A stretch of DNA of 64,000 nucleotides from Bacteroidota bacterium (GTDB taxonomy: Bacteria > Bacteroidota > Bacteroidia > Chitinophagales > Chitinophagaceae), in NCBI GenBank assembly GCA_023386555.1, contig JAEWJK010000010.1, forward strand, positions 1 to 64,000, read 5' to 3'. The notes under the pieces were generated by a model that saw only the letters and a list, made by a program, of their open reading frames with translations, was not told the origin of the DNA and did no database searches. Below are positions 52,386-60,589 of the stretch, in pieces. The stretch's first letter is position 1. Each line of letters opens with the position of its first letter. The translations under genes and the position numbers were made by a program.

Positions 52386-54124
52386 GCAGTTTAGACTGGA
52401 TAGTACTTGTCTTAACATTGGTTGGCATTATTAGCTATGGTTTATATAAAAGCCGTACCTCTAAAAATCTTGAAGGATATTTTCTCAGCAATCGTTCCAT
52501 GCCCTGGTATCTTGTATTACTCAGCATTATGGGTACACAAGCCAGTGCCATCACATTTTTATCAGCACCGGGACAAGCTTTTACTGATGGGATGCGTTTT
52601 GTGCAATACTATTTCGGTTTGCCATTAGCAATGGTAGTGTTGTGCATCACCTTTGTTCCCTTATTCAACAAACAAAAAGTATTTACTGCTTATGAATTTC
52701 TGGAGAAAAGATTCGATCTAAAAACAAGAACATTCACTTCATTTCTTTTTTTACTTTCAAGGGGATTATCAACAGGTATCAGTATTTGTGCTCCTTCTAT
52801 CATACTTTCTTCGTTAATGGGTTGGGATATTTTCTGGACTAACATTGTGATGGGAGGCTTACTTATTATCTATACTGTAAGTGGTGGTGCCAGAGCTGTG
52901 GCTTATACACAACAGCTACAATTACTGATCATCTTCTCAGGAATGTTCATTGCCGGATATTATATTGTTCATTACATGCCGGAAGGTATTGGATTTACAG
53001 AAGCCTTAAAAGTGAGTGGCAATGCAGGAAAATTAAATGTGATCACTTCGGGTATTACCGAAAGTGGCTTTGACATGAAAGATAAATACAACATCATCAG
53101 TGGTGTGATCGGTGGATTTTTTTTAGCACTCTCCTATTTTGGTACAGATCATAGCCAGGTTGGAAGATATCTTACAGCAAAGGATAATAAAGAAAGCAGG
53201 ATTGGTTTGTTGATGAATGGATTGGTGAAAGTGCCAATGCAATTTCTGATTCTGTTGATCGGTGCGTTGTTGTTTGCTTTTTATCAATTTAATCCGGGTC
53301 CAATCTTTCATAACCAACATGTAGTTGAAAATGCAAAACAAACAAACTATAAACCTAAGTTAGATTCACTAGAAACTCAGTATAAAAATACCATTGCTTT
53401 ATCGGCAACTTTGAATAAACAATTTGTGAATGATGATGAAACATCTGCTGAAATAAAATCTGCTGCACAACAAACATCCAGAACTGCAGATTCTATTCGA
53501 CAGGTGTACAAAAAAACATTACAAAAAGCTACACCTGCTGCTGATACGAATGATACCAACTATATCTTTTTACGATTCGTAGTTGACTATTTACCTGTAG
53601 GATTGATTGGCTTATTGATAGCCATTATTTTTCTTGCTGCCTGGGGTTCAATTGCAGCAGCATTGAATTCATTGGCATCAGTAACAATGATTGATTTTTA
53701 TGTACGCTTCAAAAAACATCATTCTCATGTTGAAAAAGATGATGCGGAAGAATTAAAGAAATTTCGTCTATCGAAATGGTACACATTGATCTGGGGTGTA
53801 TTCTGTATTGTTGTTGCCCAATTTGCTAATAAAATGGGAAGCCTGATAGAAGCAGTGAATATTCTTGGTTCTTTATTTTATGGCGTTATCCTCGGAATAT
53901 TCCTGGTTGCCTTCTATCTCAAAAATGTAAAAGGCAATGCTGTGTTTCTTGCTGCAATTATTGGGGAGCTATTTGTCATCGCTTTATTCATCTTGGATTA
54001 TTATCACATAATTGGTTTCGGATTTTTGTGGTTAAATGTTGCAGGAGCACTTGCAGTAGTGTTACTTTCTGTATTGTTTCAACAATTTTATAAACAAAAA
54101 AGCCTCACAAGTAGTGAAGCCTGA
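52382..54124 (+). CDS. Sodium:solute symporter (SSS family)
   Basis: A 580-aa LeuT-fold transporter with about 13 membrane segments, starting with the SSS pattern (MSSLDWIVLVLTLVGIISYGLYKSRTSKNLEGYFLSNRSMPWYLVLLSIMGTQASAITFLSAPGQAFTDG). Later parts are TVSGGARAVAYTQQLQLLIIF, FFLALSYFGTDHSQVGRYLTAKD and AALNSLASVTMIDFY. The last is the Na2-site segment typical of SSS members. A hydrophilic insert (about 305-395, rich in Gln/Asn/Lys) lies between two helices. The substrate is unknown; the PIG-L neighbour suggests a sugar or amino-sugar product. Its ATG overlaps the stop of the 39-aa peptide by 4 nt. Confidence 0.9.
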   Translation: MSSLDWIVLVLTLVGIISYGLYKSRTSKNLEGYFLSNRSMPWYLVLLSIMGTQASAITFLSAPGQAFTDGMRFVQYYFGLPLAMVVLCITFVPLFNKQKVFTAYEFLEKRFDLKTRTFTSFLFLLSRGLSTGISICAPSIILSSLMGWDIFWTNIVMGGLLIIYTVSGGARAVAYTQQLQLLIIFSGMFIAGYYIVHYMPEGIGFTEALKVSGNAGKLNVITSGITESGFDMKDKYNIISGVIGGFFLALSYFGTDHSQVGRYLTAKDNKESRIGLLMNGLVKVPMQFLILLIGALLFAFYQFNPGPIFHNQHVVENAKQTNYKPKLDSLETQYKNTIALSATLNKQFVNDDETSAEIKSAAQQTSRTADSIRQVYKKTLQKATPAADTNDTNYIFLRFVVDYLPVGLIGLLIAIIFLAAWGSIAAALNSLASVTMIDFYVRFKKHHSHVEKDDAEELKKFRLSKWYTLIWGVFCIVVAQFANKMGSLIEAVNILGSLFYGVILGIFLVAFYLKNVKGNAVFLAAIIGELFVIALFILDYYHIIGFGFLWLNVAGALAVVLLSVLFQQFYKQKSLTSSEA

Positions 54125-54135
54125 TGTATAGAAAA

Positions 54136-54160
54136 GCTTATTGCCATTAATAAGCGTTTT
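54136..54160 (+). terminator. Weak hairpin at the symporter/wcaJ convergent junction
   Basis: GCTTATT / AATAAGC (7 bp, 6-nt loop) followed by GTTTTCTTCTCCTTT on the plus strand. It overlaps the wcaJ stop. Plausible symporter terminator, but the stem is short and AT-rich. Confidence 0.35.
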
Positions 54161-55535
54161 CTTCTCCTTTAATTACATTGTATGCTGTAAGAAAAACAAT
54201 CTTTACGTCTGTCCAAAAGCTCCAGTTTTCCATATACCAAATATCATGTTCAATTCTTCCCTGTATATCTTCCAGGTTTTTGGTTTCTCCCCTGTAACCA
54301 TTTATCTGTGCCCATCCTGTGATACCAGGTTTTAGAAAATGACGGATCATATATTTATCAATGATCTTTTTATAGTCATCATTCATTTTTAATGGATGAG
54401 GTCTTGGTCCAACTACACTCATCTCTCCTAACAACACATTAAAGAACTGAGGTAATTCATCCAGGCTTGTTTTACGAAGAAACTTTCCGATCCTGGTAAC
54501 TCTCGGATCATCTTTCGTTGCCTGCTTGTATTGCTGATCTCCTTCAGTAGTTCTCATGGTTCTGAACTTGAACACACGAATACGATTAAGATCTCTGCCT
54601 AACCTGTTCTGGATAAAGAATACAGGTCCTTTTGAATCTAATTTGATGAGTATTGCAATGATCGGTATCAACCAGCTAAGAATAAATACCATTACAAATA
54701 AGCTGAAAAAAACATCAAACACTCTTTTCTTTAAACGATTGGCAATATCGTCCAAAGGCTCATTTCTTAATGATAATATCGGAAGATTTTCTGCGTAGTT
54801 AACATGCACTCCACTGTGTACAAAAGAATGAAAGTCTGTAGCAAACTTAAATCTGATGAAATTATTTTCAGCTTTCTCAGCCATATCATACAGGAAAGGA
54901 TATTCTTTTGCCGGCAATGTTGAATATATTTCAGAGATATTATTGTCTATCGCATATTGCAGACATTCCTGCGGATTTCCAATGATTGGAAATGCTGAAA
55001 GCTCATGCACATTTTCGTAATCTTCGAAAAAACCATCAACAGATATGTTCTTGCTGGTAGATAGGTGATGATCTACTAAACTTTTCGCTGCATCATTATA
55101 TCCGATAATCACAACCTTACGAACAAATCTTTCATGAATACCTACAACTTTAATTGCAGCCAGGTACATTAAACGACTTACCAGTAATACGGTTGCAAAT
55201 CCTCCGAGCGTAGCTGCAACGAATTTTAATTCATAAGTAAATGGTGCAAAATAGATATACAGCGACACCATTAAAAGATAAACTACATATGATTGAAAAC
55301 TATGTCTTGATAAAGCACCTGTTCTATAAGAGTTGGCATTAATATAAATTGAAGTTGATGCACATGCAAGCATCCATGCAAGATTGACTACAAGAAATAA
55401 TGCTAAATATGAACTTTGAAATATACTGTTAGCATCACTCATCAGGAACAATGCAGCAGCAAAACTCATGTTGATCCCCCACAGATCAATGAAGGTGAAT
55501 ACAAATTGAAAAAAACTATTATAACGAGTATTCAT
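54147..55535 (-). CDS. wcaJ: Undecaprenyl-phosphate glycosyl-1-phosphate transferase (WcaJ-type)
   Basis: A 462-aa polyisoprenyl-phosphate hexose-1-phosphate transferase that starts exopolysaccharide repeat units on the lipid carrier. It has four N-terminal helices (to about residue 120), a Rossmann-like middle domain (KVVIIGYNDAAKSLVDHHL...), a fifth hydrophobic segment (VFDVFFSLFVMVFILSWLIP) and the bacterial sugar transferase domain. That domain carries the FKFRTM, TSLDELPQFFNVLLGEMSVVGPRPHP and LKPGITGWAQINGYRGET motifs. The wcaJ symbol marks family rather than a proven glucose donor. It is the last gene of the upxY transcription unit, downstream of two glycosyltransferases. Confidence 0.9.
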   Translation of the reverse strand: MNTRYNSFFQFVFTFIDLWGINMSFAAALFLMSDANSIFQSSYLALFLVVNLAWMLACASTSIYINANSYRTGALSRHSFQSYVVYLLMVSLYIYFAPFTYELKFVAATLGGFATVLLVSRLMYLAAIKVVGIHERFVRKVVIIGYNDAAKSLVDHHLSTSKNISVDGFFEDYENVHELSAFPIIGNPQECLQYAIDNNISEIYSTLPAKEYPFLYDMAEKAENNFIRFKFATDFHSFVHSGVHVNYAENLPILSLRNEPLDDIANRLKKRVFDVFFSLFVMVFILSWLIPIIAILIKLDSKGPVFFIQNRLGRDLNRIRVFKFRTMRTTEGDQQYKQATKDDPRVTRIGKFLRKTSLDELPQFFNVLLGEMSVVGPRPHPLKMNDDYKKIIDKYMIRHFLKPGITGWAQINGYRGETKNLEDIQGRIEHDIWYMENWSFWTDVKIVFLTAYNVIKGEENAY

Positions 55536-55693
55536 AGCAGATAAAATAGCCCTGAGTAAATAAATGGTAACAGCTTATGTTAACGAATTTTTGTACCAGA
55601 ATTGCAAAACAGTTATGTGCTTGTTTAGCAGCAATATTTGAAGTTGAATAAAGAAAGGATGTGTGTAAAAAGCTACACAGCAATTTCTTTGCA

Positions 55694-56812
55694 TCATGCT
55701 ACTTCCTGTTGTACACGCGAAATCTCTGCAGTAACAGGTTGGGATGAGTAATACAATTCCTTTATCTGGTTCACCCTGTTTCTCCAGGAATTCTGCTTGG
55801 CAACTTCAACTCGCTGTAATGCAAGTTCTGGAGTATCATCGTTATAAGCTTCAATACATTTCTGAATAAAATCTTTATTATCACACTTGTAAACGATTTT
55901 ATCATCAAAATGCCAGCTTTTCAGATTGGGCATATTCGTAATTACACATGGTTTACCCAAAGCCAGGTATAACCATAATTTGTTTGGTGTAGCTCCTTTA
56001 TTCAATCGGCTAACATCGTAAGGAGCAATGCAAACATCTGCTTCACTTAAACAATCATGAAGATCTTTTCCGGTTTTTGCTCCAACAAATTTTGCATTAG
56101 TAAACCTAGCCAGCTTTTGTTTGTTCGCTTCACTTACAGGACCAATAAAAATCACATTGAACTTTTCCAGTAGTTCGTACAAAAGAGACATATCCAGGTT
56201 ATAATCAAGATAACCGACAATACCTAAAGTAGGAAGTTCATTTTCTTTTTTTGGCGCTTTAATTCCATCATATTTTATTATTGGAGCACCTAGTGGAATT
56301 ACATGAGTATTGGCATTATAGTTTCCAATTTTGGTGCCCATATAATCGGAAGTAACGATACACACTTTTGCTTTTTGGGCAACTAATCTTTCTGTTTTTG
56401 TGTGATACCGATTAATGAAGAATGGATTGAAATTTCCGAAACCCACATTATCGTCTGCACAATAGAAAACTACATTATCAAAAAATTTATGAATACCCGG
56501 TGCTGTATAATCGAAACTGATGACCATCTCAAAATTAACTTCAAGATCTTTGATCTTCCGCATCAGCCAATTATGATAAATCTCATTCAATCCGGCTGTT
56601 CTGTATCTAACTTTATATAACACTGGAAAATATGGAGTGATTACAACCACATTATCTTCAGCCTTACGCAATTCAATTCTTGGTCTGCCTACTCTATTAC
56701 GTTCAACAAAATAAACCACACCCTCCTCCTTCAGTTCATTGGTAACCTGGTGTCTTGCTCTTGGTGGTTCATCCCAAACTGTTACAGTAGTATAGATAAG
56801 ATAATTTTTCAT
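55694..56812 (-). CDS. Glycosyltransferase (GT-B, GT4-like)
   Basis: A 372-aa protein from the ATG at 56812 (MKNYLIYTTVTVWDEPPRARHQV). The frame is open further upstream, but the extra residues cover the previous gene's end. A GT-B two-domain layout: N-terminal ISFDYTAPGIHKFFDNVVFYCADDNV and C-terminal LPTLGIVGYLDYNLDMSLLYELLEKF ... FVGAKTGKDLHDCLSEADVCIAPYDVSRLNKGATPNKLWLYLALGKPCVITNMP. The last stretch, with E-x7-E-like G-x-x-P-x-K-L-x-x-Y-L-A-x-G, is the nucleotide-sugar-binding helix seen in GT4/GT1 enzymes. The donor is unknown. It is 11 nt downstream of the GT2 gene. Confidence 0.8.
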   Translation of the reverse strand: MKNYLIYTTVTVWDEPPRARHQVTNELKEEGVVYFVERNRVGRPRIELRKAEDNVVVITPYFPVLYKVRYRTAGLNEIYHNWLMRKIKDLEVNFEMVISFDYTAPGIHKFFDNVVFYCADDNVGFGNFNPFFINRYHTKTERLVAQKAKVCIVTSDYMGTKIGNYNANTHVIPLGAPIIKYDGIKAPKKENELPTLGIVGYLDYNLDMSLLYELLEKFNVIFIGPVSEANKQKLARFTNAKFVGAKTGKDLHDCLSEADVCIAPYDVSRLNKGATPNKLWLYLALGKPCVITNMPNLKSWHFDDKIVYKCDNKDFIQKCIEAYNDDTPELALQRVEVAKQNSWRNRVNQIKELYYSSQPVTAEISRVQQEVA

Positions 56813-56823
56813 TTCAAAATAGT

Positions 56824-57672
56824 TTAAACGATAGCAGATTGATTTCTCTGTTTCAATCCATATAATAAGCCCTCTTTTCTGCCGAGGAACATGTTGTAAA
56901 ATTCTTTTGCCTTTTGACGGTTCATACAAAAAGCAGCTTTGATTAACGGAGCGGCCAGTCCTTTAAAAACTACATGAGTAGGCACTTTATATTTTGCATA
57001 CATTAAACCCATTGCTCTTTGTCTTGCCCTGATAGTATCAGTATCTCTTGTGGTGATGGGAATGTATTTGTGATTTACAGCTATATCAGCATCATAATAA
57101 ATATTCATATTCTGATCTGCAGCCCTGAATGTGAGTTCAGAATCTTCTCCTCCTCCGATATATTTTCCAATGCCGATGGTTTCAAGAAAACCACCCAATT
57201 TTTGAAAAACTCCTTTATTAAAAAATAAAACGTAAGTAACGTATCCAACAGCCTTGAAAGTAAATAGCTGCCGGATGGTGAGGTTGAATGAATTATTATG
57301 AATGTAAGGATTCTGTTTCCAGTTAATGATGAGCAGATCTGTGGAAGGTTTATTCCCGAAAAACTGCTGCACTTTTATTAATGAATCGTTTTCAAACCAG
57401 CAATCATCATCCGGGAAACAGATAATTGGATATTTAGCTTTAGAAGCACCAAGATTTCTTGCTTTAGATTGATTCGGTTCTTCTTGTTTTATATGAACGA
57501 TATCCAATTTATCTTTATATGAATACAACAATTCATCAAGTAAACCATCCGGGTTCTGATCAACGATCAATAATTCAAGATTTTGAATATTGTTTCTGAT
57601 AACTGAATCGAATAGTCTAACCAACTCATCTTTCCTACGATAAGTAGCCACAACTGCAGATATGCCATTCAT
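56824..57672 (-). CDS. Glycosyltransferase family 2 (GT-A)
   Basis: A 282-aa inverting-type GT-A enzyme. It starts GISAVVATYRRKDELVRLFDSV, has LELLIVDQNPDG, and the metal-binding D-x-D is CFPDDDCW (D88-D90). GGGEDSELTFRAADQNMNIYYD is the ED/acceptor segment. It adds one sugar of the exopolysaccharide repeat unit; the sugar is unknown. A 61-nt spacer separates it from the deacetylase gene upstream. Part of the upxY-wzx-pda-GT2-GT4-wcaJ order. Confidence 0.88.
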   Translation of the reverse strand: MNGISAVVATYRRKDELVRLFDSVIRNNIQNLELLIVDQNPDGLLDELLYSYKDKLDIVHIKQEEPNQSKARNLGASKAKYPIICFPDDDCWFENDSLIKVQQFFGNKPSTDLLIINWKQNPYIHNNSFNLTIRQLFTFKAVGYVTYVLFFNKGVFQKLGGFLETIGIGKYIGGGEDSELTFRAADQNMNIYYDADIAVNHKYIPITTRDTDTIRARQRAMGLMYAKYKVPTHVVFKGLAAPLIKAAFCMNRQKAKEFYNMFLGRKEGLLYGLKQRNQSAIV

Positions 57673-57733
57673 GCGGAATCATTTACTTTTTAAAAGAAGT
57701 GAATATTCCCTTACACTACAAAGCTGCTGCCAG

Positions 57734-58360
57734 TTATACTTTTATAGCTGCAAATTGAAAACCCTTTTTAGTAAAATGTTCCAGCACTTTTGGCAATGCA
57801 TACCGTAAGTTCTGAGAAGCAACTGAATGATCGTGAAATAAAACTATCGAGCCTTCTTTTGCATTATCCAAAACATTACGCAAACATTTTTCTTTAGGCG
57901 TATTATTGTCGAAATCGGCACTTAATACATTCCACAAAATAGTTTTGAGCTTATGTTCATTATTCTTCAGATACTTTACCTGGTTCCAGGTGATGTGACC
58001 AAAAGGCGGACGAAATATATTTGATTTAATTACTGTAGCGGCAGTAGCAATATCGCTATAATACTTCTTGTTGTTTGTCTTCCACCCATCAATATGTGAA
58101 TGAGAATGATTGCCGACACTATGTCCTTCTTCGATTAATTGATTATATAACCCGGGATTGTCTACAACATTTTCACCAATGCAAAAAAAAGTTGCTTTGG
58201 CATTGTACTTTTTCAGTTGCTCTATAACAAAAGGTGTTTCAGCAGGATCCGGCCCATCATCAAATGTGAGATACAATACTTTTTCTGAAGTATTCATCTC
58301 CCAGATACAATCTCCATAAAATTTTCGCATCCATTTTGGCTTCTTTACAAAGTAAAACAT
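57734..58360 (-). CDS. Polysaccharide deacetylase (NodB homology, CE4)
   Basis: A 208-aa single-domain CE4 enzyme. Motif 1 is TFDDGPD (D34-D35 pair), motif 2 is H85-S-H-S-H89 (NHSHSHIDGW, zinc ligands), motif 3 is FRPPFGH, and the C-terminal motif is IVLFHDHS. All catalytic and zinc residues are present. There is no signal peptide or membrane helix, so the substrate is probably an intermediate on the inner face, or export is by another route. Such enzymes N-deacetylate GlcNAc-containing glycans. It lies 10 nt downstream of wzx. Confidence 0.9.
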   Translation of the reverse strand: MFYFVKKPKWMRKFYGDCIWEMNTSEKVLYLTFDDGPDPAETPFVIEQLKKYNAKATFFCIGENVVDNPGLYNQLIEEGHSVGNHSHSHIDGWKTNNKKYYSDIATAATVIKSNIFRPPFGHITWNQVKYLKNNEHKLKTILWNVLSADFDNNTPKEKCLRNVLDNAKEGSIVLFHDHSVASQNLRYALPKVLEHFTKKGFQFAAIKV

Positions 58361-58370
58361 AGCTATTCCT

Positions 58371-59720
58371 TTATTGCATTACAGGCTTTTTTCTTAATCG
58401 TCTCGATCTTACCATTTCCATCATATTTGAATAGATGAATGCTGGTTTGTAATATGAAAAATTAAATACCTTAACTTTTTGTGATTTGAAATAAAACATA
58501 TAACCAATAAAAAGTATCACCTCAGATACCGGCCAGGCAATCGCTGCACCAATTGTTCCATATAAATTAATAAATACAATGAGCAGTACCACATTCAAAA
58601 TAAATCCGGCAAGTAAAAACCTTATGTGTACAGCATCTTTTTTTAGGTTCAGCATTATCTGCTGGCCTAGAGCCGAATTAATTGTTGAAAAGAGTAAAGC
58701 GAAAGCAGATATTTTTAGAAGATCAATTGCACTAGTAAATTCACTTCCAAAGAATAATAGTATTAAAGGCTTTGCAATGATAAAAGTACCAGCAGCCATT
58801 GCAATAGCCAGGAATACCAGGTATGGAAATGATTGGTGTACACGTTTTATTCCTGCGTCATATCCCTGGCCAAAAGCTTCGCCGATATATGGAAATAAAA
58901 CGGTGTTAAGCGGCATTGAAACGATGGATTGAATGATGATGATCAAACGTAAGGCAGCAGAATAATATCCAACATCAGTTGTAATTAATAAAAAACCGGC
59001 AACGATAATTCCTGTTGAAGATGCCTGGTTACTGATCCACCAAATGAGAGATAATGTTCTATTCTCTTTTAATGTTTGAATTACATCCTTCCATTTAATA
59101 AATTGAAAACGCAGATCATACTTTTTTAAAGCCCAGTAAAAAGAAACCAGTGATACAAGAATGTGAGCAAGACTGGTGATCAATGGATGGTATATATAAT
59201 CGCTTCTTTCTGTTACAACAAGTACCACAGCAACGGAAAAAAGTAACTTGGAAATAAAACTGAATACAGCATATCGTCTTGAATCCTGCATTCCATTATA
59301 CAACCAGCTTGGATTTAATATCCAACCGATACATAACAGGTAAGTAAAAATGTTTACAAGCTTTTCATCTCTTAGCTGATCGAACCAGAATAAACATCCG
59401 ATGAAAATAATGGTTGATACAATTGATATATAAAGTTTGGCAAAAGTGATACGGCTGAATAATTCCTGAATTTTCTGTTTATCGCCGTTAAAAGAAATGA
59501 TCTTTCTTGTTCCGTAAAGATCAAAGCCGGCATTTATAAAGAGAATGAAATAACCAACAAAAGCGAAAGCATAATTTACTGCCCCATATTTTTCCGGTCC
59601 AATGATCCGGGAGATAATCGGAAGAGTGATCATAGGTAAAACATAGTTACCTATTTGTAAAATGGCCAGCGAAAGAAAATTAACTAATGTTCTTTTCTTG
59701 CTACCAATGGCAGAACTCAT
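58371..59720 (-). CDS. wzx: Oligosaccharide flippase (Wzx-like, MOP superfamily)
   Basis: A 449-aa membrane protein with about 12-14 hydrophobic segments. The first, LVNFLSLAILQIGNYVLPMITLPIISRIIGPEKYGAVNYAFAFVGYF, is the standard PST/Wzx start; the middle NASWLYNGMQDSRRYAVFSFISKLLF-like segment fits the family. It moves lipid-linked repeat units across the inner membrane. It lies downstream of upxY behind an intercistronic hairpin (59756-59788) and upstream of the deacetylase. The wzx symbol is at family level. Confidence 0.85.
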   Translation of the reverse strand: MSSAIGSKKRTLVNFLSLAILQIGNYVLPMITLPIISRIIGPEKYGAVNYAFAFVGYFILFINAGFDLYGTRKIISFNGDKQKIQELFSRITFAKLYISIVSTIIFIGCLFWFDQLRDEKLVNIFTYLLCIGWILNPSWLYNGMQDSRRYAVFSFISKLLFSVAVVLVVTERSDYIYHPLITSLAHILVSLVSFYWALKKYDLRFQFIKWKDVIQTLKENRTLSLIWWISNQASSTGIIVAGFLLITTDVGYYSAALRLIIIIQSIVSMPLNTVLFPYIGEAFGQGYDAGIKRVHQSFPYLVFLAIAMAAGTFIIAKPLILLFFGSEFTSAIDLLKISAFALLFSTINSALGQQIMLNLKKDAVHIRFLLAGFILNVVLLIVFINLYGTIGAAIAWPVSEVILFIGYMFYFKSQKVKVFNFSYYKPAFIYSNMMEMVRSRRLRKKPVMQ

Positions 59721-59755
59721 AAATAATAAAACATTTTAGCATAGTAGGATTTTTG

Positions 59756-59788
59756 GAAATGTCCTCCAGCTTAGCTGAAGGACATTTC
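59756..59788 (-). promoter_or_regulatory. Intercistronic hairpin without U-tract, upxY/wzx
   Basis: The arms GAAATGTCCT / AGGACATTTC form a 10-bp stem, extended after one mismatch by CAGC / GCTG around a 3-nt loop. It starts 4 nt after the upxY stop and ends about 36 nt before the wzx start. On the transcribed strand it is followed by CCAAAAATCC rather than U, so it is not a normal terminator. An RNA-processing, stability or UpxY-response site is possible. Confidence 0.5.
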
Positions 59789-59791
59789 AAA

Positions 59792-60319
59792 TTAACCTGC
59801 GTTTGAATATTGCTGCTTTGTTGATATCTCTTTTGACTGCTGAGCTTGTTTGATAGAAACCACTTTCACATGCTCAGGCTTACCTGCCACTACACGATAA
59901 CCTAATGTCGGAAGCTCAATTTTATACGTAGCTACTGATTTGTCAGCTGTACCATACACATAATTGAGACTTTTGATAGAGGTCTTCTCAACTTTCACGT
60001 TAGTGTGATTGCAAAGAAAATCTTTGATCATAGATATCTCCTGCTCTTTCACTACTGCTGGCTTTCCTAACCAGTAAAGAACATTCACTACACCATTGAT
60101 CTTTTTTAAAGCTGCAACATCCTTCTCATCGATCTTAACGAAAACACATGAAGAGAATAAAGGCTGACCTGCTGATTTTTTCAACGTCCACCATTTGTTC
60201 TGAACTTTGTTTACAGGACAATAAGATTCGATGTTTCTTTTTTGTAATTCTTTGGTTACTTTCATTTCCATTCCCTGCCTGGTGTAAACCACGTACCATT
60301 CGTAAATATTTCTTTCCAT
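59792..60319 (-). CDS. upxY: UpxY-family NusG-like transcription antiterminator
   Basis: A 175-aa protein from the ATG at 60319 (MERNIYEWYVVYTRQGMEMKVTKEL). The NusG N-terminal domain is clear: WYVVYTRQGMEMKV, R-N-I-E-S-Y-C-P, PLFSSCVFVKI and the NVLYWLGKPAVV segment. The C-terminal part (about 110-175) ends LGYRVVAGKPEHVKVVSI, a KOW-like strand set. UpxY proteins bind RNA polymerase in the leader of their own polysaccharide operon and let transcription pass early terminators. Its position as first gene of the wzx-to-wcaJ unit fits that role. A start at 60358 would add 13 residues and is less likely. Confidence 0.88.
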   Translation of the reverse strand: MERNIYEWYVVYTRQGMEMKVTKELQKRNIESYCPVNKVQNKWWTLKKSAGQPLFSSCVFVKIDEKDVAALKKINGVVNVLYWLGKPAVVKEQEISMIKDFLCNHTNVKVEKTSIKSLNYVYGTADKSVATYKIELPTLGYRVVAGKPEHVKVVSIKQAQQSKEISTKQQYSNAG

Positions 60320-60589
60320 AACGAGCGATTTAAGTTTGTTCTTTAAATTAATTCCCACCTTTTGTTTCTTAGTATTTGTCTGTGCTCATATATAGGTATC
60401 AAAAAAAAATGCCAAAGTTTAATTATGTTCAATCCAGAAATAATTTTTTTTGTCTTTTTATTGTCAGCAGCTATATTAAGAGTTGATAACGAATATTATC
60501 CCTTCACAAATTTTCTCAACACGCATTTTCAGAAAAGTTAAAAGCCACCTTTCGGTGGCTTTTAGAAATTAATGAACAATTATTTGCAA
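60320..60589 (-). promoter_or_regulatory. AT-rich leader region before upxY, with wzc terminator at its far end
   Basis: A 270-bp spacer. The wza-wzc terminator is at 60540-60563, so the remaining 220 bp must contain the upxY promoter and leader. The sequence is very AT-rich with A- and T-runs; no exact TAnnTTTG box was found on the minus strand. No second hairpin with U-tract was seen by eye. Confidence 0.4.
60540..60563 (-). terminator. Terminator of wza-wzc
   Basis: A perfect 10-bp stem AAAAGCCACC / GGTGGCTTTT with a 4-nt loop, 26 nt after the wzc stop. On the minus strand it is followed by a short U-containing tract (AACTTTTC). Confidence 0.7.

Noticed and set aside
55650..55682. TGTGT/ACACA hairpin upstream of wcaJ
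   Set aside because: The stem is only five pairs, without a U-tract or conserved position, so it is not distinguishable from chance.
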